NCBI GenBank assembly: GCA_022709695.1
Contig: JAKLII010000008.1
Span: 62,001 to 126,000 of the forward strand
Reading direction: 5' to 3'
DNA from: Bacteroidota bacterium
Lineage (GTDB): Bacteria > Bacteroidota > Bacteroidia > Bacteroidales > SKPS01
Length of the DNA stretch: 64,000 bases
In this document: positions 54,773 to 64,000 of the stretch, one piece after another
Layout of the letters: every line of letters starts with the position of its first letter
How positions within the stretch are numbered: the first letter of the stretch is position 1
Program-made: the position numbers and the translations under genes
Notes under the pieces: model-generated
Told to the model about the DNA's origin: nothing
What the model saw: the letters and a program-made list of their open reading frames with translations, nothing else
The model's database searches: none

Positions 54773-57439
54773 TTATTTTTCTTTTTGATATTTGATGAAT
54801 GCAATTTCAGGATTGACACCGCAATACCCCATGGGGACACCTGCAAAACCTTTTCCAAGTGATTCTGTGTATTTTACCTCAAGAGAAGCGGGTTGTGCGC
54901 CGATCTGAACGATGACCCGGTCACCCTCTTTGATTCCTGCTTCAGCTGCTGTGGCAGGGTTCAGGAACAAACCTGCTGACTCCGCCTTTTCCTTTACCGG
55001 GGGTGACTTCCTGCTCAATTCCTCGGATCCGAAAATGTGATACACAGGAATCATGGTCCATCCATTGACGGAGGCTGCCAATGGCTGCGGGATGTCCTGG
55101 TAGTATGACAGCTGACCACCCGTCTGGTCAAACAGGCGCAATCCGGGGTCTCCTCCGTGGAGCGGGCCGCCCACTTCGATCTGGTATTTATTGATCGCCT
55201 GCACGGAATTCCAGCCCGGCGCCCAATATCCTGTAATCAGGGATGGGTCCGGATGACCCTGGTACCCTTCCATGGTAAATGACAACGGGGAATCGGGATC
55301 TTCGGGCGGTTTTTGTTCGTGGATATTCCGGTGAGCCTTCATGGAGGTACGGCCGCTGAAACGGTGAAACTCTCTTGGGATTCTTTGGTTCAGCATCCTG
55401 AAGTCGGGAGGAGGGGCCATGGTATCGATACCCGTGAATTCAGGGTTGCTTTTTGCAAGCCATGATGTGAACTCATGGAAATCATGTGCTTGAAAGGGCT
55501 TACCCATCAGCATGGAAATTTCGGCCAGCCTTCTCCATGGTTCAGGAGTATCACCTTCGGGCATAAAAACCTGATAGAAACGCTGGGCACGACCCTCCTG
55601 GCTCACCAGGGTGCCGTCCGATTCCGCAAATGATCCCACTGGAATCACCACCTGCGCATTGCTGGTGGTATGTGAGGCAATATGATCGATGGCAATCACC
55701 AATCCATAGCTTGCAAGCATCTTTTCAGCTTTGTCTGCACTCATGCGCCTGAAGAGGTCGTTTTCCTGCACAATCAGTACATCTGCGGCAGGAAGGTCTT
55801 CAAGGCCGGAGCCTCCGAGCATCAGTAGCCCGGCAGTATTGCATTCTTCAAAGGTCAGGCTCAGACTGACTGCTTTTCCTGCTTCGGACAATGCCAGCGC
55901 CACATCGGCGGAGGCCATGATCACCTCCTTGCTTTTGGAATGAACGCCACTGATAATCAATGGCTTGTCGCTGGCCATAAGGTCTTTTGCGATCCTTTGT
56001 GCCAGATCCAGGGCTCTCTTTTCCATTCCATCCGGAAGCCTGAGCCTCTGATTGATAAAATGGGCAACGGCGTAACCAAGGCGCGCAATTTCTGCGGGAG
56101 CATTGAAAAAGGTCGAGGTTGCAACATCATCAAGCCGTGTAGCCATGGTGGCTGCAATATGCAGAGGGCCGTGATCCTTTTGTAGGATCTGACGAACAGG
56201 AGCCTCATTCCAGTTGGGTATTCCGGCCTGGGAAGCCATGGGTTTCACCTGATTCCTGATGGACTGCCTGACTGAAAGTGCCATCATGGGAGCCGTTTGG
56301 GTCAGATCCTCTCCAAGAATGAACACGGAATCGCACTGCTCAATCTCCTTAAGGGAAGGCACTTTGATTTTTCCACTGGAAACAATGTCAAATGCAAGTT
56401 GAGCAACCTCCAGGTCATGGGTGTTCATGCCCAGTGAAAAATGGCTGTCACCCACAAGTTGCTTCAGGGCAAAATTTGTTTCCAGAGAGGCACGGGGAGA
56501 ACCGACAGCAGCAACAGATTTTCCTTTTAAAGCTTTTGCAAGATATTGCATAGCCTCCTCATGACCTGCAGGCTCAGTGGTGCCCGGAATTTTGAATGCA
56601 CGGATACGTTTGTCCGAATTTGTAAATTCATATCCAAACCGGCCCCTGTCACACAGGAAGTAGTTGTTTACCTCTCCGTTGTATCTGCTGTAAATACGGC
56701 GCACTATACCGTATCTTTCGGTGGCTATGGTGTTGCAGCCAACGGAGCAATGGTGGCAGATGGAGGGAGCAGCAGTAAGATCCCATTTACGCGTGGGATG
56801 ATCCATGAAGGTCTTGTCGGTAAAAACCCCTGTCGGGCAGATTTCCACCAGGTTTCCGCTGAATTCGCTCTCCAGGGCACCTTCGGCTGCGCGGCCAAAA
56901 TAGACTTTATTCCTCGATGAAAATACATTGAGGTCTGTACCGCCGGCATAATCCCTGTAAAACCGCACACAACGGTAGCACTGGATGCATCGGTTCATCT
57001 CATGGTTGATGAAAGGTCCGAGGTACTGATTATTATGGGTTCTCTTTCCAAATTCGTATCTGCGCACCTGATGCCCTGACATGACGGTCATATCCTGCAG
57101 ATGGCATTCCCCCCCCTCGTCGCATACCGGACAATCATGGGGATGATTGGTCATCAGGGATTCAATGATTCTGGCCCTGAACTCCGTGGCTGCCGGTGCA
57201 TTTGTAGAGATCACAGACCCATCAGAGGCAGGCTCCATGCATGCCATTACAATGCGGCCTGTGGTGTCATTTTCATCTTTATAGCGAACCACTGCGCATT
57301 GCCGGCATGCGCCCACCGATCCCATCTTTGGATGCCAGCAGAAATATGGCAAATCCTCTCCCGATGATAGGATGACCTCCAGCAGGTTTTTTCCGGCATC
57401 TGCCTCAACCTCTTTCCCGTTTAAAATTATTTTTGCCAT
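54773..57439 (-). CDS. nuoG: NADH-quinone oxidoreductase subunit G
   Basis: Large Fe-S subunit of the peripheral arm, 888 residues. The N-terminal 2Fe-2S domain has CWHPKMGSVGACRQC; then HPHDCPVCDEGGECHLQ binds N5 and CIQCYRCVRFYRD with CPTGVF binds N4. The extra cluster motif CHHCSVGCN...CDRGR (N7-type) is kept at about 228-270. A molybdopterin-oxidoreductase-like domain without cofactor residues follows. It starts 6 bp after nuoF's stop. Confidence 0.96.
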   Translation of the reverse strand: MAKIILNGKEVEADAGKNLLEVILSSGEDLPYFCWHPKMGSVGACRQCAVVRYKDENDTTGRIVMACMEPASDGSVISTNAPAATEFRARIIESLMTNHPHDCPVCDEGGECHLQDMTVMSGHQVRRYEFGKRTHNNQYLGPFINHEMNRCIQCYRCVRFYRDYAGGTDLNVFSSRNKVYFGRAAEGALESEFSGNLVEICPTGVFTDKTFMDHPTRKWDLTAAPSICHHCSVGCNTIATERYGIVRRIYSRYNGEVNNYFLCDRGRFGYEFTNSDKRIRAFKIPGTTEPAGHEEAMQYLAKALKGKSVAAVGSPRASLETNFALKQLVGDSHFSLGMNTHDLEVAQLAFDIVSSGKIKVPSLKEIEQCDSVFILGEDLTQTAPMMALSVRQSIRNQVKPMASQAGIPNWNEAPVRQILQKDHGPLHIAATMATRLDDVATSTFFNAPAEIARLGYAVAHFINQRLRLPDGMEKRALDLAQRIAKDLMASDKPLIISGVHSKSKEVIMASADVALALSEAGKAVSLSLTFEECNTAGLLMLGGSGLEDLPAADVLIVQENDLFRRMSADKAEKMLASYGLVIAIDHIASHTTSNAQVVIPVGSFAESDGTLVSQEGRAQRFYQVFMPEGDTPEPWRRLAEISMLMGKPFQAHDFHEFTSWLAKSNPEFTGIDTMAPPPDFRMLNQRIPREFHRFSGRTSMKAHRNIHEQKPPEDPDSPLSFTMEGYQGHPDPSLITGYWAPGWNSVQAINKYQIEVGGPLHGGDPGLRLFDQTGGQLSYYQDIPQPLAASVNGWTMIPVYHIFGSEELSRKSPPVKEKAESAGLFLNPATAAEAGIKEGDRVIVQIGAQPASLEVKYTESLGKGFAGVPMGYCGVNPEIAFIKYQKEK

Positions 57440-57445
57440 CTTAAT

Positions 57446-58717
57446 CTATTTCCATGAACATTTTTTATCCCTTATGTGCGTTATAAAATCGTCCCTAAAG
57501 TATTTCAGGGCACTTCCCAGCGGGGCTGTTGCTCCGGGTGCAAGAGCGCAGAAGGTGTTGCCGGGTCCCATAAACCGAACCATCGATTCGAGTTGATCCA
57601 GATCATTCATCTCACCCCGGCCATCTTCAATTTTCCGGAGAATTTTTTCTGTCCAGGGCAGCCCTTCCCGACAGGGGGTGCACCATCCGCATGACTCCTG
57701 GGCAAAAAAGTGGATCATATTCAGCACCATTCCCACCGGGCAGGTTTTGTCATCCAGGACAATCATCAGCCCTGTCGCTAGCCGGCTGCCGGCTGCTGCT
57801 ACCGAGTTATAGTCCATCTTCAGATCCAGATGCTGCTCAGTTAAAAAATCCGTCGAGGCACCTCCCGGTAGGCAGCCTCTGAATTTCAATCCGTCACGCA
57901 TGCCACCTGCATTTTCTTCAATAATCTGGCGCATGGGAATCCCGAACGGAAGCTCCCATACACCGGGCTTTTTCACCTTCCCCGAAGCTCCGAACAGCTT
58001 CGTGCCACCATCACCCGGGGTCAGGCTGAGCTGGTTGAACCATTCAGCCCCGTTGTTGATGATATGGGGTATGTTACATAGGGTTTCGATGTTGTTAACA
58101 ATGGTGGGCTGTCCAAACAGTCCGCTGACCTGCGGGAAGGGTGGTTTTGTTCGCGGATTGGCACGTTTCCCTTCCAGCGAATTCAGAAGTGCAGTCTCTT
58201 CGCCACAGATGTATCTGCCTACACTTGTATGAAGATGCAAATTGAAGTTAAAACCCGACCGGAGGATGTCGTTGCCAAGGTAACCAGCGGCTTTGGCTTC
58301 AGCCAGGGCTTTGGACATCACTTCGGCAGCATAGGTATACTCCCCGCGGATGAAAATGAACCCTTCATCGGCCTGGATGGCCCATGAACTTAAAATCATC
58401 CCTTCGATCAGCTGGTGCGGGTCGCCTTCTATCAGGAGCCTGTCCTTGTAAGTCCCGGGTTCCATTTCGTCACCGTTGGCCACCAGGTACTTGTGCCGGA
58501 AATCACCTTTTTTGGGCACAAAACTCCATTTCAGGCCGGTATTGAACCCGGCTCCCCCCCTCCCTTTCAGGTTCGATTTTTTGACCAGTTCAATAACTTC
58601 ATCCGGTTGCAGCTTCAGGGCCTTCGGCAGCGCTTTATATCCCCCTTGAGATTCATATTCTTTCAGGAATACCGGCTGCCCGTCGGTGCGTATGTTCTTG
58701 GTTAGTGGTCTCTCCAT
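57446..58717 (-). CDS. nuoF: NADH-quinone oxidoreductase subunit F
   Basis: NADH- and FMN-binding subunit of 423 residues. The NADH-binding loop is GRGGAGFNTGLKW, the FMN site includes ANGDEMEPGTYKDR, and the N3 [4Fe-4S] cluster uses ESCGWCTPCREG with a later Cys. The 62-bp gap to nuoE upstream is short, so co-transcription is likely. Confidence 0.97.
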   Translation of the reverse strand: MERPLTKNIRTDGQPVFLKEYESQGGYKALPKALKLQPDEVIELVKKSNLKGRGGAGFNTGLKWSFVPKKGDFRHKYLVANGDEMEPGTYKDRLLIEGDPHQLIEGMILSSWAIQADEGFIFIRGEYTYAAEVMSKALAEAKAAGYLGNDILRSGFNFNLHLHTSVGRYICGEETALLNSLEGKRANPRTKPPFPQVSGLFGQPTIVNNIETLCNIPHIINNGAEWFNQLSLTPGDGGTKLFGASGKVKKPGVWELPFGIPMRQIIEENAGGMRDGLKFRGCLPGGASTDFLTEQHLDLKMDYNSVAAAGSRLATGLMIVLDDKTCPVGMVLNMIHFFAQESCGWCTPCREGLPWTEKILRKIEDGRGEMNDLDQLESMVRFMGPGNTFCALAPGATAPLGSALKYFRDDFITHIRDKKCSWK

Positions 58718-58779
58718 GTTTCTTTGAGAAAGTTATCTGATTGTATATCATTCTTTTACAGCGATCATTTTCATGCTTT

Positions 58780-59286
58780 TCATGGGCAGGCCGCCAGGAT
58801 TGCGTCAATTTTTCCAGGAGTGAGATCACGGTGCAGGTCCCGGCCAACCATCATTGCCGGGGCATGATCACAAGTGCCCAGACAGGGTACTGTCAGGAGC
58901 GTGAACCGATCGTCAGCTGTGGTTTGTCCGAGGCCGATGCCAAGCTTGTTCTGCAGGTGATCCAGCATGGTTTCGGCACCCATAATGTAGCAACTCACGC
59001 TGTCACATACAAGTATCACATATTTGCCTACCGGTTTCCGGTAGATGAGGTTGTAAAAAGTGGCAACGCTGTCCACTTCAGCAGCCGACATTTCCAAATG
59101 CGCTGCAATATCTTCAATGCTTTCGTCTGAAACCCACCGACGGTACTTCTGCACTACCTTTAAAGCTTCGATGCAGGCTGCCTGTCTGTATGGGTACATC
59201 CCGATTTCTTCGTTTATTTCATGGATTTCCTCTGCTGTCAACATTGTATTCTCAGTGGTATGGTTATCAATTTCCTTTGGAATCAT
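58780..59286 (-). CDS. nuoE: NADH-quinone oxidoreductase subunit E
   Basis: Thioredoxin-fold 2Fe-2S subunit (N1a), 168 residues. Cluster ligands sit in CDSVSC and CLGTCDHAP. The ATG at 59286 overlaps the nuoCD stop (ATGA), which favours it over the Met 14 codons later. Confidence 0.95.
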   Translation of the reverse strand: MIPKEIDNHTTENTMLTAEEIHEINEEIGMYPYRQAACIEALKVVQKYRRWVSDESIEDIAAHLEMSAAEVDSVATFYNLIYRKPVGKYVILVCDSVSCYIMGAETMLDHLQNKLGIGLGQTTADDRFTLLTVPCLGTCDHAPAMMVGRDLHRDLTPGKIDAILAACP

Positions 59287-61022
59287 TTATCAATATCAGC
59301 GAGTACAAAGTCCATTGCGCCCAGATTGGCGAGCAGATCAGCCACGCTGTATCCTTTCGAGATAAAGGGAAGCATCTGCATATGGGCGAATGACGGGGTC
59401 CGGATATAATTCCTGTAAATATTGGTATGATGGTCACTCACCAGGTAATAGCCATAGTTGCCCTTTGACGATTCAATGGGAATCATGGCTTCTCCTGCGG
59501 GCATGACCGGGCCCCAGGTCACCTTTACAAAGTGGTGGATGAGGGTCTCAATATCATGCATTGTGGCATTCTTGGGCGGTGGGGTTGTCAGCGGGTGGTC
59601 AGCTTTGTACGGGCCCGCCGGCATGTTATGGAGGCACTGTTCAATGATCCTCAGGCTCTGGCGCATCTCTTCTATTCGTACCATTCCGCGATCATAACAG
59701 TCGCCGTTGGCTCCTACCGGTATTTCAAATTCGAACTGATCATAGCCGCTGTAAGGCGTGGCTTTTCTGAAGTCATGCTCAAAACCCGTTGCCCTGAGGT
59801 TGGAGCCGGTGGCTCCCCATTCGATAGCCTCTTCAGTGGTGAAGATCCCGATGCCTTTTGTACGGGCTTTGATAATCCCGTTCTTCATCACCAGATTGTC
59901 ATATTCTTTCAGCCGCTTCGGGAAGTACGCCACAAAGTCCGAAACCATCTTTTCCCAGCCCTTGGGAAGGTCCATGGCCGTACCCCCAAGCCGGAACCAA
60001 CTCGGGTGCATTCTGGCTCCCGTTATAGCTTCCACGATTTCCAGCACCCTTTCACGGTCGGTGAACATGTAGAACACCGGTGAAAGCTGACCGATATCCT
60101 GTGCAAAGGTTCCGTACCAAACCAGGTGACTGGAGATGCGGAATAATTCCATCAGCATAATGCGGATCACCTTTGCTCTGTCGGGGACTACAATCCCTGC
60201 CAGCTTTTCTGCAGGCAGGAGGTAGGCCATGTTGTTGATCACCCCGCTCAGGTAATCGATGCGGTCGGTATAGGGAATATAGGAATGCCAGGTCTGCCTT
60301 TCTGCCATCTTTTCAGCACCACGGTGGTGGTATCCGATTTCAGGCACCAGGTCCACAATCTCTTCTCCCTCCAGCTGTGTGATCACACGGAGCACCCCAT
60401 GAGTTCCCGGGTGCTGTGGACCGATATTCAGGAACATGTACTCTGTGTCGCCCTCTGAAGGTTTCATCCCCCATTCCTCAGGATTAAAGGTCAGGGCATT
60501 CAGTTCTCTGTCCTGAAGTTCAGGAGTGAGGTTGTATACCCCCATTTCAGTAGCCCTCGCAGGATGTTCTTTCCTCAGAGGATGGCCTTGCCAGCTAACG
60601 GGCATCATCAGACGTGTCAGATGAGGATGGCCCTCGAACCTGATACCGAACATATCGTAAACCTCTCTTTCATACCAGTTGGCATTCATCCACATACTGC
60701 AGATGCTGGGTATGGAGGGGTATTCACCCTTCAGTGCCACCTTTAAACGAAGGTACTGGTTCCTGTTAAAAGAGAATACATGGTACACGACGGTGAAATC
60801 ACTTTCGGGCTGCCCTTCCCTGAACCTGCGCTGGCGTTCGTCAATGGCGGTGATGCTCTGGAGCATCCTGTACGGATCACTGACTTTATTCTTTACAAAA
60901 TGAAGCACCTCTTTCAGTTTTGAGGGGGAAACCCAGACAGTGGGAATGTCATCCATGGTTTTTTGGATGATAAACCCATCGGTTGCATATGCCCTGAATA
61001 TTTCTTCTGTGATGGGAAGCAT
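59283..61022 (-). CDS. nuoCD: NADH-quinone oxidoreductase fused subunit C/D
   Basis: A 579-residue fusion of the 30-kDa (NuoC, about 1-170) and 49-kDa (NuoD, about 190-579) subunits; the same fusion occurs in E. coli and many Bacteroidota. NuoC has [20 protein letters not shown]; NuoD has [25 protein letters not shown] and the C-terminal SPSFAH-like [10 protein letters not shown], which helps form the quinone pocket. ATG 61022 is chosen over a TTG at 61064. Confidence 0.95.
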   Translation of the reverse strand: MLPITEEIFRAYATDGFIIQKTMDDIPTVWVSPSKLKEVLHFVKNKVSDPYRMLQSITAIDERQRRFREGQPESDFTVVYHVFSFNRNQYLRLKVALKGEYPSIPSICSMWMNANWYEREVYDMFGIRFEGHPHLTRLMMPVSWQGHPLRKEHPARATEMGVYNLTPELQDRELNALTFNPEEWGMKPSEGDTEYMFLNIGPQHPGTHGVLRVITQLEGEEIVDLVPEIGYHHRGAEKMAERQTWHSYIPYTDRIDYLSGVINNMAYLLPAEKLAGIVVPDRAKVIRIMLMELFRISSHLVWYGTFAQDIGQLSPVFYMFTDRERVLEIVEAITGARMHPSWFRLGGTAMDLPKGWEKMVSDFVAYFPKRLKEYDNLVMKNGIIKARTKGIGIFTTEEAIEWGATGSNLRATGFEHDFRKATPYSGYDQFEFEIPVGANGDCYDRGMVRIEEMRQSLRIIEQCLHNMPAGPYKADHPLTTPPPKNATMHDIETLIHHFVKVTWGPVMPAGEAMIPIESSKGNYGYYLVSDHHTNIYRNYIRTPSFAHMQMLPFISKGYSVADLLANLGAMDFVLADIDK

Positions 61023-61075
61023 GTATGTTGTTTTTCTTTGTACGATTATCCCTTTAACTGGCAATCCATCTGCAG

Positions 61076-61717
61076 TTATCTGATCCCTTTCTCATATCCT
61101 TCGTCGGTAGGGCGGAGGAGGGTGATACCTGTATGGGCCTCCCTGTTCAGATCACGCTGTGAGGTTTTTGGAGGTTTGATGATCTCCTGGGGGCCGGCTA
61201 CCCAACTCAACGGCCTGCGTTCTTTGCTGACAGAATCCCTGAGCAGCACCAAACCCTGCATGAATGCATCGGGGCGGGGAGGACACCCGGGCACATACAC
61301 ATCCACAGGCAGGATCTTATCAACCCCCTGTACCACACTATATATATCATACATCCCGCCTGAATTGGCACAGGAGCCCATCGAAATCACCCACCTTGGG
61401 GCCATCATCTGTTCGTATAACCTTTTTACAACCGGGGCCATCTTCATAAAAACAGTTCCTGCCACAATCATCACATCAGCCTCACGTGGTGTGTTCCTCA
61501 TTACCTCTGCACCAAACCTTGCCAGGTCGTATTTCGGAGTAAGGCTGGTGGCCATCTCCACGAAACAGCAGGAGAGCCCGAAACCAAAAGGCCAGAGTGA
61601 ATTGGCGCGTCCCCAGGCCAGCAACTCTTCAAGTTTGCCGAAAAGGATCGATCTCCTGATCTCCTCTTCCATAGATTCTCCAAGCCGGATTTCTTTCGGA
61701 TTAATTATTCTGCTCAT
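61076..61717 (-). CDS. nuoB: NADH-quinone oxidoreductase subunit B
   Basis: Carries cluster N2, the last before quinone; 213 residues. Ligands are the tandem Cys pair in LSCCFVEMA, the Cys of [11 protein letters not shown] and that of [13 protein letters not shown]. It overlaps nuoA by 17 bp. The C-terminus (about 175-213) is longer than in E. coli, rich in Arg/Lys. Confidence 0.97.
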   Translation of the reverse strand: MSRIINPKEIRLGESMEEEIRRSILFGKLEELLAWGRANSLWPFGFGLSCCFVEMATSLTPKYDLARFGAEVMRNTPREADVMIVAGTVFMKMAPVVKRLYEQMMAPRWVISMGSCANSGGMYDIYSVVQGVDKILPVDVYVPGCPPRPDAFMQGLVLLRDSVSKERRPLSWVAGPQEIIKPPKTSQRDLNREAHTGITLLRPTDEGYEKGIR

Positions 61718-62144
61718 CGATCACAGTTTGTTTCTTGATTTTTTCCCTGTAAGCACGAAGTATCTTTTTTCCGTCAGGTGCGAAATCCAGAGCACCTGAC
61801 CTCCAGATATATATAAGAATCACAACCAGTTCCACCACAAAAATAAGAACAGCTATATAACCCGCCCATCCAAGTTCTTTTACTGCGATTGCCCAGGCCA
61901 CAATGAAAGCAGTTTCAAGATCGAAGATCACGAAAAACATGGCGATCATGTAAAAATGGGCAGGAAATCGCAAACGGGAGGTGCCTGTGGCAATCATCCC
62001 GGATTCATAAACCTCATGGGTTGCCCTGTCTTCATGCCTTTCTCCGAGCAGGTGGGACAGCAGTACAATGATGCCCACCAATACAATGACCGATAAAATG
62101 TAGGCCACTAACGGCCAGTATATCGTCGCCAGAATCATATCCAT
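61701..62144 (-). CDS. nuoA: NADH-quinone oxidoreductase subunit A
   Basis: First gene of the complex I operon; 147 residues with three membrane helices. The loop [35 protein letters not shown]-type region, with the acidic DLE motif, is diagnostic. Between the helices and the C-terminal tail the order matches NuoA; the tail (about 120-147) is charged. A promoter with -33 and -7 elements lies 59 bp upstream. Confidence 0.96.
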   Translation of the reverse strand: MDMILATIYWPLVAYILSVIVLVGIIVLLSHLLGERHEDRATHEVYESGMIATGTSRLRFPAHFYMIAMFFVIFDLETAFIVAWAIAVKELGWAGYIAVLIFVVELVVILIYIWRSGALDFAPDGKKILRAYREKIKKQTVIDEQNN

Positions 62145-62202
62145 TGTATTTAGTTAATTACATATCAACATTTTAGCATATATAAAATGAATTTTGCCGA
62201 CG

Positions 62203-62234
62203 CTAAGATATTGATTGCTTTCGATTGATGCAAA
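62203..62234 (-). promoter_or_regulatory. Predicted nuo operon promoter
   Basis: Minus strand: TTTG (62234-62231), 20-nt spacer, TATCTTAG (62210-62203), one mismatch to TAnnTTTG. It would give a leader of about 50 nt. Confidence 0.55.
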
Positions 62235-62427
62235 AAAAGAGGAAGACAAAACAAAAAAAAACTGCAAAAAAACACAAGTGTCCAGGGTATTTCTCTTTCA
62301 GAACAGACCCTGTTAAAGGATCAGACCGGAATTGATAAACCGATGAGAACCGTTATGTAAGCAGGATGCATGAACCGCATCTGTTTTTTTCAAATGCCGG
62401 AAACATTCCAGTTGTTGCTTTGTTATA

Positions 62428-62455
62428 ACTTGTTAAATCATTAACAATAACAAGT
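62428..62455. promoter_or_regulatory. Nested dyad upstream of nqrA
   Basis: TTGTTA-AATCAT-TAACAA (62430-62447) is an 18-bp perfect dyad; an outer pair, ACTTGTTA (62428-62435) and TAACAAGT (62448-62455), uses the same left arm. It is a candidate regulator site about 90 bp before nqrA. Function unproven. Confidence 0.4.
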
Positions 62456-62539
62456 ATTGACATATTACGCTGTCACGAATTAATTGATCGCATCTGAATA
62501 CTCAAATGTAAAAACCGTTTTCTGAATGAATTTATCCTT

Positions 62540-63889
62540 ATGACCAAAATTATCACCATCAGAAAGGGCTTGGATATCAAGCTGAAAGGTGAGGCTGAGC
62601 ACATTGTGGCAACAGCTGATGTCAATCGGTTTGCGGTGAAACCAACCGACTTCCATGGGGTGTTACCCCGGTTGCTGGTGGCAGAAGGAGATCGTGTACT
62701 GGCTGGCACACCTCTGTTTCTCGACAAAAACGACGATCGGATCCTATTTACAGCTCCGGTCAGCGGGACTGTTACCGAAGTCCGCAGGGGTGCACGGCGC
62801 CTGCTGGAAGCTATTGTGATCTCAGCAGATACGACCCCTGAGTACCTGCAGATGCAGATTCCGGACCTGGCAGCGGCAACTGCGGAGGAGATTATCGATG
62901 TTTTACTTAAGTCGGGTGCATGGCCGTTCATCCGGCAACGGCCGTATCAGGTGATTGCCCATCCGGATCACAAACCCAGAGCAGTGTTTATCAGCGCTTT
63001 CGATTCGTCACCTCTGGCCCCGGACCTCGATTTCCTGATCGGAAACCGCGGGAATGCCTTTCAGGTGGGTGTTGATGTGTTGAAAAAGATTTCCGGGGCA
63101 CCGGTACATCTGAATATCCATGCTGAACAGACAAGCGCTCCGGAGTTTCTGAAGGCTGCGGGTGTGCAGATCAACAGGTTCAAAGGGCCTCACCCTGCGG
63201 GTAATGTGGGAATCCAGATCCATCACCTGGATCCGGTTAACAAGGGAGAGGTGGTATGGACCCTGAACCCCCTGGATGTGGCCATGATAGGACGCCTCTT
63301 CCTGGAGAAGCGTTTCAACACCGAGCGGGTTGTGGCATTGGCCGGTTCTGAAGTGATGCACCCCAGGTACATCAGGACCCACATGGGGGCCTGCGTTGCC
63401 GAAATTACCGCCGGACAGGTCGCAGGGAACAATGTGCGCTATATTTCGGGAAATGTTCTTACCGGCACACGCATCGCCGCTGATGGCTTCCTCGGGTTTT
63501 ATGACCACCTGATCACCGTTATTCCCGAGGGAAATCATCACGAGTTTCTGGGATGGGCAAAGCCGGGACTTAAAGCCTTCAGCTTTTCCAATGCCTTCCC
63601 GTCGAAATTGCTCCACCGCAAACCGTTTGTACCCGATACCAACCTCCATGGGGGTGAACGGGCCTTTGTGGTAACCGGCCAGTATGAAAAGGTGCTTCCG
63701 ATGGATATCTATCCTGTGCAACTCCTGAAGGCCATTCTGGCAAAAGACATCGAGCTGATGGAAGACCTCGGGATCTACGAAGTTTGCGAAGAAGATTTTG
63801 CCCTGTGCGAAGTGATCTGCACCTCAAAAATCGAAGTGCAGTCGATTCTCCGCGAAGGCCTTGACATGGTAAGACAAGAGATGAGCTGA
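62540..63889 (+). CDS. nqrA: Na+-translocating NADH:quinone oxidoreductase subunit A
   Basis: Peripheral subunit of the Na+-pumping Nqr complex; 449 residues, the normal length. KGLDIKLKGEAEH near the N-terminus, GVLPRLLVAEGDRVLAGTP (barrel-sandwich/biotinyl-like fold) and TAPVSGTVTEVRRGARR are typical. The C-terminal half contains the conserved YPVQLLKAILAKD stretch. It begins the nqr operon, divergent from nuo. Confidence 0.96.
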   Translation: MTKIITIRKGLDIKLKGEAEHIVATADVNRFAVKPTDFHGVLPRLLVAEGDRVLAGTPLFLDKNDDRILFTAPVSGTVTEVRRGARRLLEAIVISADTTPEYLQMQIPDLAAATAEEIIDVLLKSGAWPFIRQRPYQVIAHPDHKPRAVFISAFDSSPLAPDLDFLIGNRGNAFQVGVDVLKKISGAPVHLNIHAEQTSAPEFLKAAGVQINRFKGPHPAGNVGIQIHHLDPVNKGEVVWTLNPLDVAMIGRLFLEKRFNTERVVALAGSEVMHPRYIRTHMGACVAEITAGQVAGNNVRYISGNVLTGTRIAADGFLGFYDHLITVIPEGNHHEFLGWAKPGLKAFSFSNAFPSKLLHRKPFVPDTNLHGGERAFVVTGQYEKVLPMDIYPVQLLKAILAKDIELMEDLGIYEVCEEDFALCEVICTSKIEVQSILREGLDMVRQEMS

Positions 63890-63909
63890 CCTTAAATACA
63901 CGGAACCCC

Positions 63910-64000
63910 ATGAATTCATTAAGAAATTTTCTGGATAAAGTCAAACCTGCCTTTCAGGAAGGGGGCAAGCTGCAAAAGCTTCATTCCACTTTCGACGCGT
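63910..64000 (+). CDS. nqrB: Na+-translocating NADH:quinone oxidoreductase subunit B (3' partial)
   Basis: The window ends 30 codons into this gene. The visible N-terminus, with MNSLRNFLDKVKPAF and EGGKLQKLHSTFDA, matches NqrB, the membrane subunit with covalently bound FMN and riboflavin. It starts 20 bp after nqrA, the normal operon order. Confidence 0.9.
   Translation, partial: MNSLRNFLDKVKPAFQEGGKLQKLHSTFDA

Larger units (their letters stand above)
62145..62539. other. Divergent nuo-nqr regulatory region
   Basis: A 395-bp AT-rich region with no credible gene, between nuoA (minus) and nqrA (plus). It holds the predicted nuo promoter, an A-rich tract (about 62231-62276) and an operator-like dyad. 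For nqrA no good TAnnTTTG was found; TTGACA at 62457-62462 is the only classical-looking -35, with a poor -10. Confidence 0.6.

Noticed and set aside
59283-61022. NuoC-NuoD fusion as a novelty
   Set aside because: The same fusion is well known in E. coli and many other bacteria.
62145-62539. Small RNA or riboswitch in the nuo-nqr spacer
   Set aside because: I saw no recognisable conserved RNA core; the dyads and A-rich tract are too simple to support an RNA gene.

Overview
The window looks like a Bacteroidota (Bacteroidetes) chromosome, probably a Bacteroidales-like lineage. Pointers are a division/cell-wall cluster in the phylum's usual order without murF, a gldB-type lipoprotein gene, a glsA/glsB-like aminolipid pair, a SecA of about 1,100 residues, an Nqr operon, a fused NuoCD, and repeated matches to the phylum's promoter element TAnnTTTG just upstream of starts. 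No RNA gene, CRISPR array, transposase or phage gene was seen. Genus cannot be judged from the sequence alone.

Layout. 0-9.6 kb: the end of a Wzi-like outer-membrane barrel, Fe-S carrier genes (mrp, NifU-like), an MBOAT acyltransferase with an SGNH-like partner, a lipoprotein and two GT4 glycosyltransferases (plus strand). 8.4-11.6 kb (minus): TMTC-like TPR membrane protein, DPM1-like GT2 and DUF2304 protein, together resembling a polyprenyl-phosphate-sugar glycosylation unit. 11.7-16.7 kb: secA and two envelope proteins. 16.8-32.3 kb (minus): mraZ-rsmH-ftsL-ftsI-murE-mraY-murD-ftsW-murGC-ftsQ-ftsA-ftsZ, where murG and murC are one continuous reading frame. 32.5-35 kb (plus): the aminolipid acyltransferase pair and engB, facing mraZ across a region with GTGGTAA repeat pairs on both sides. 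35-42.6 kb: gldB, a repeat-rich spacer, three sulfotransferase genes (one fused to a GT4 glycosyltransferase), nadE and an outer-membrane barrel gene. 42.7-47.5 kb: CapA-like protein, DUF2795 protein, cobalamin adenosyltransferase, an orphan ABC ATPase, a methyltransferase and a UbiA prenyltransferase. 47.5-62.1 kb (minus): a complete 13-function complex I operon, nuoA-B-CD-E-F-G-H-I-J-K-L-M-N. 62.5-64 kb (plus): nqrA and the start of nqrB.

How it fits together. Peptidoglycan precursor synthesis and septation sit in one operon, with membrane aminolipid synthesis divergent from it, possibly under the same regulator (MraZ). Two NADH:quinone oxidoreductases, the H+-type Nuo and the Na+-type Nqr, diverge from one 395-bp control region. 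The accessory parts concern surface chemistry: capsule-like barrel, acylation, glycosylation, sulfation. The strongest unusual items are the MurG-MurC fusion, the MraZ-box-like repeats on both divergent promoters, the sulfotransferase-GT4 fusion in a repeat-bordered sulfotransferase island, and the TMTC/DPM1-like operon.
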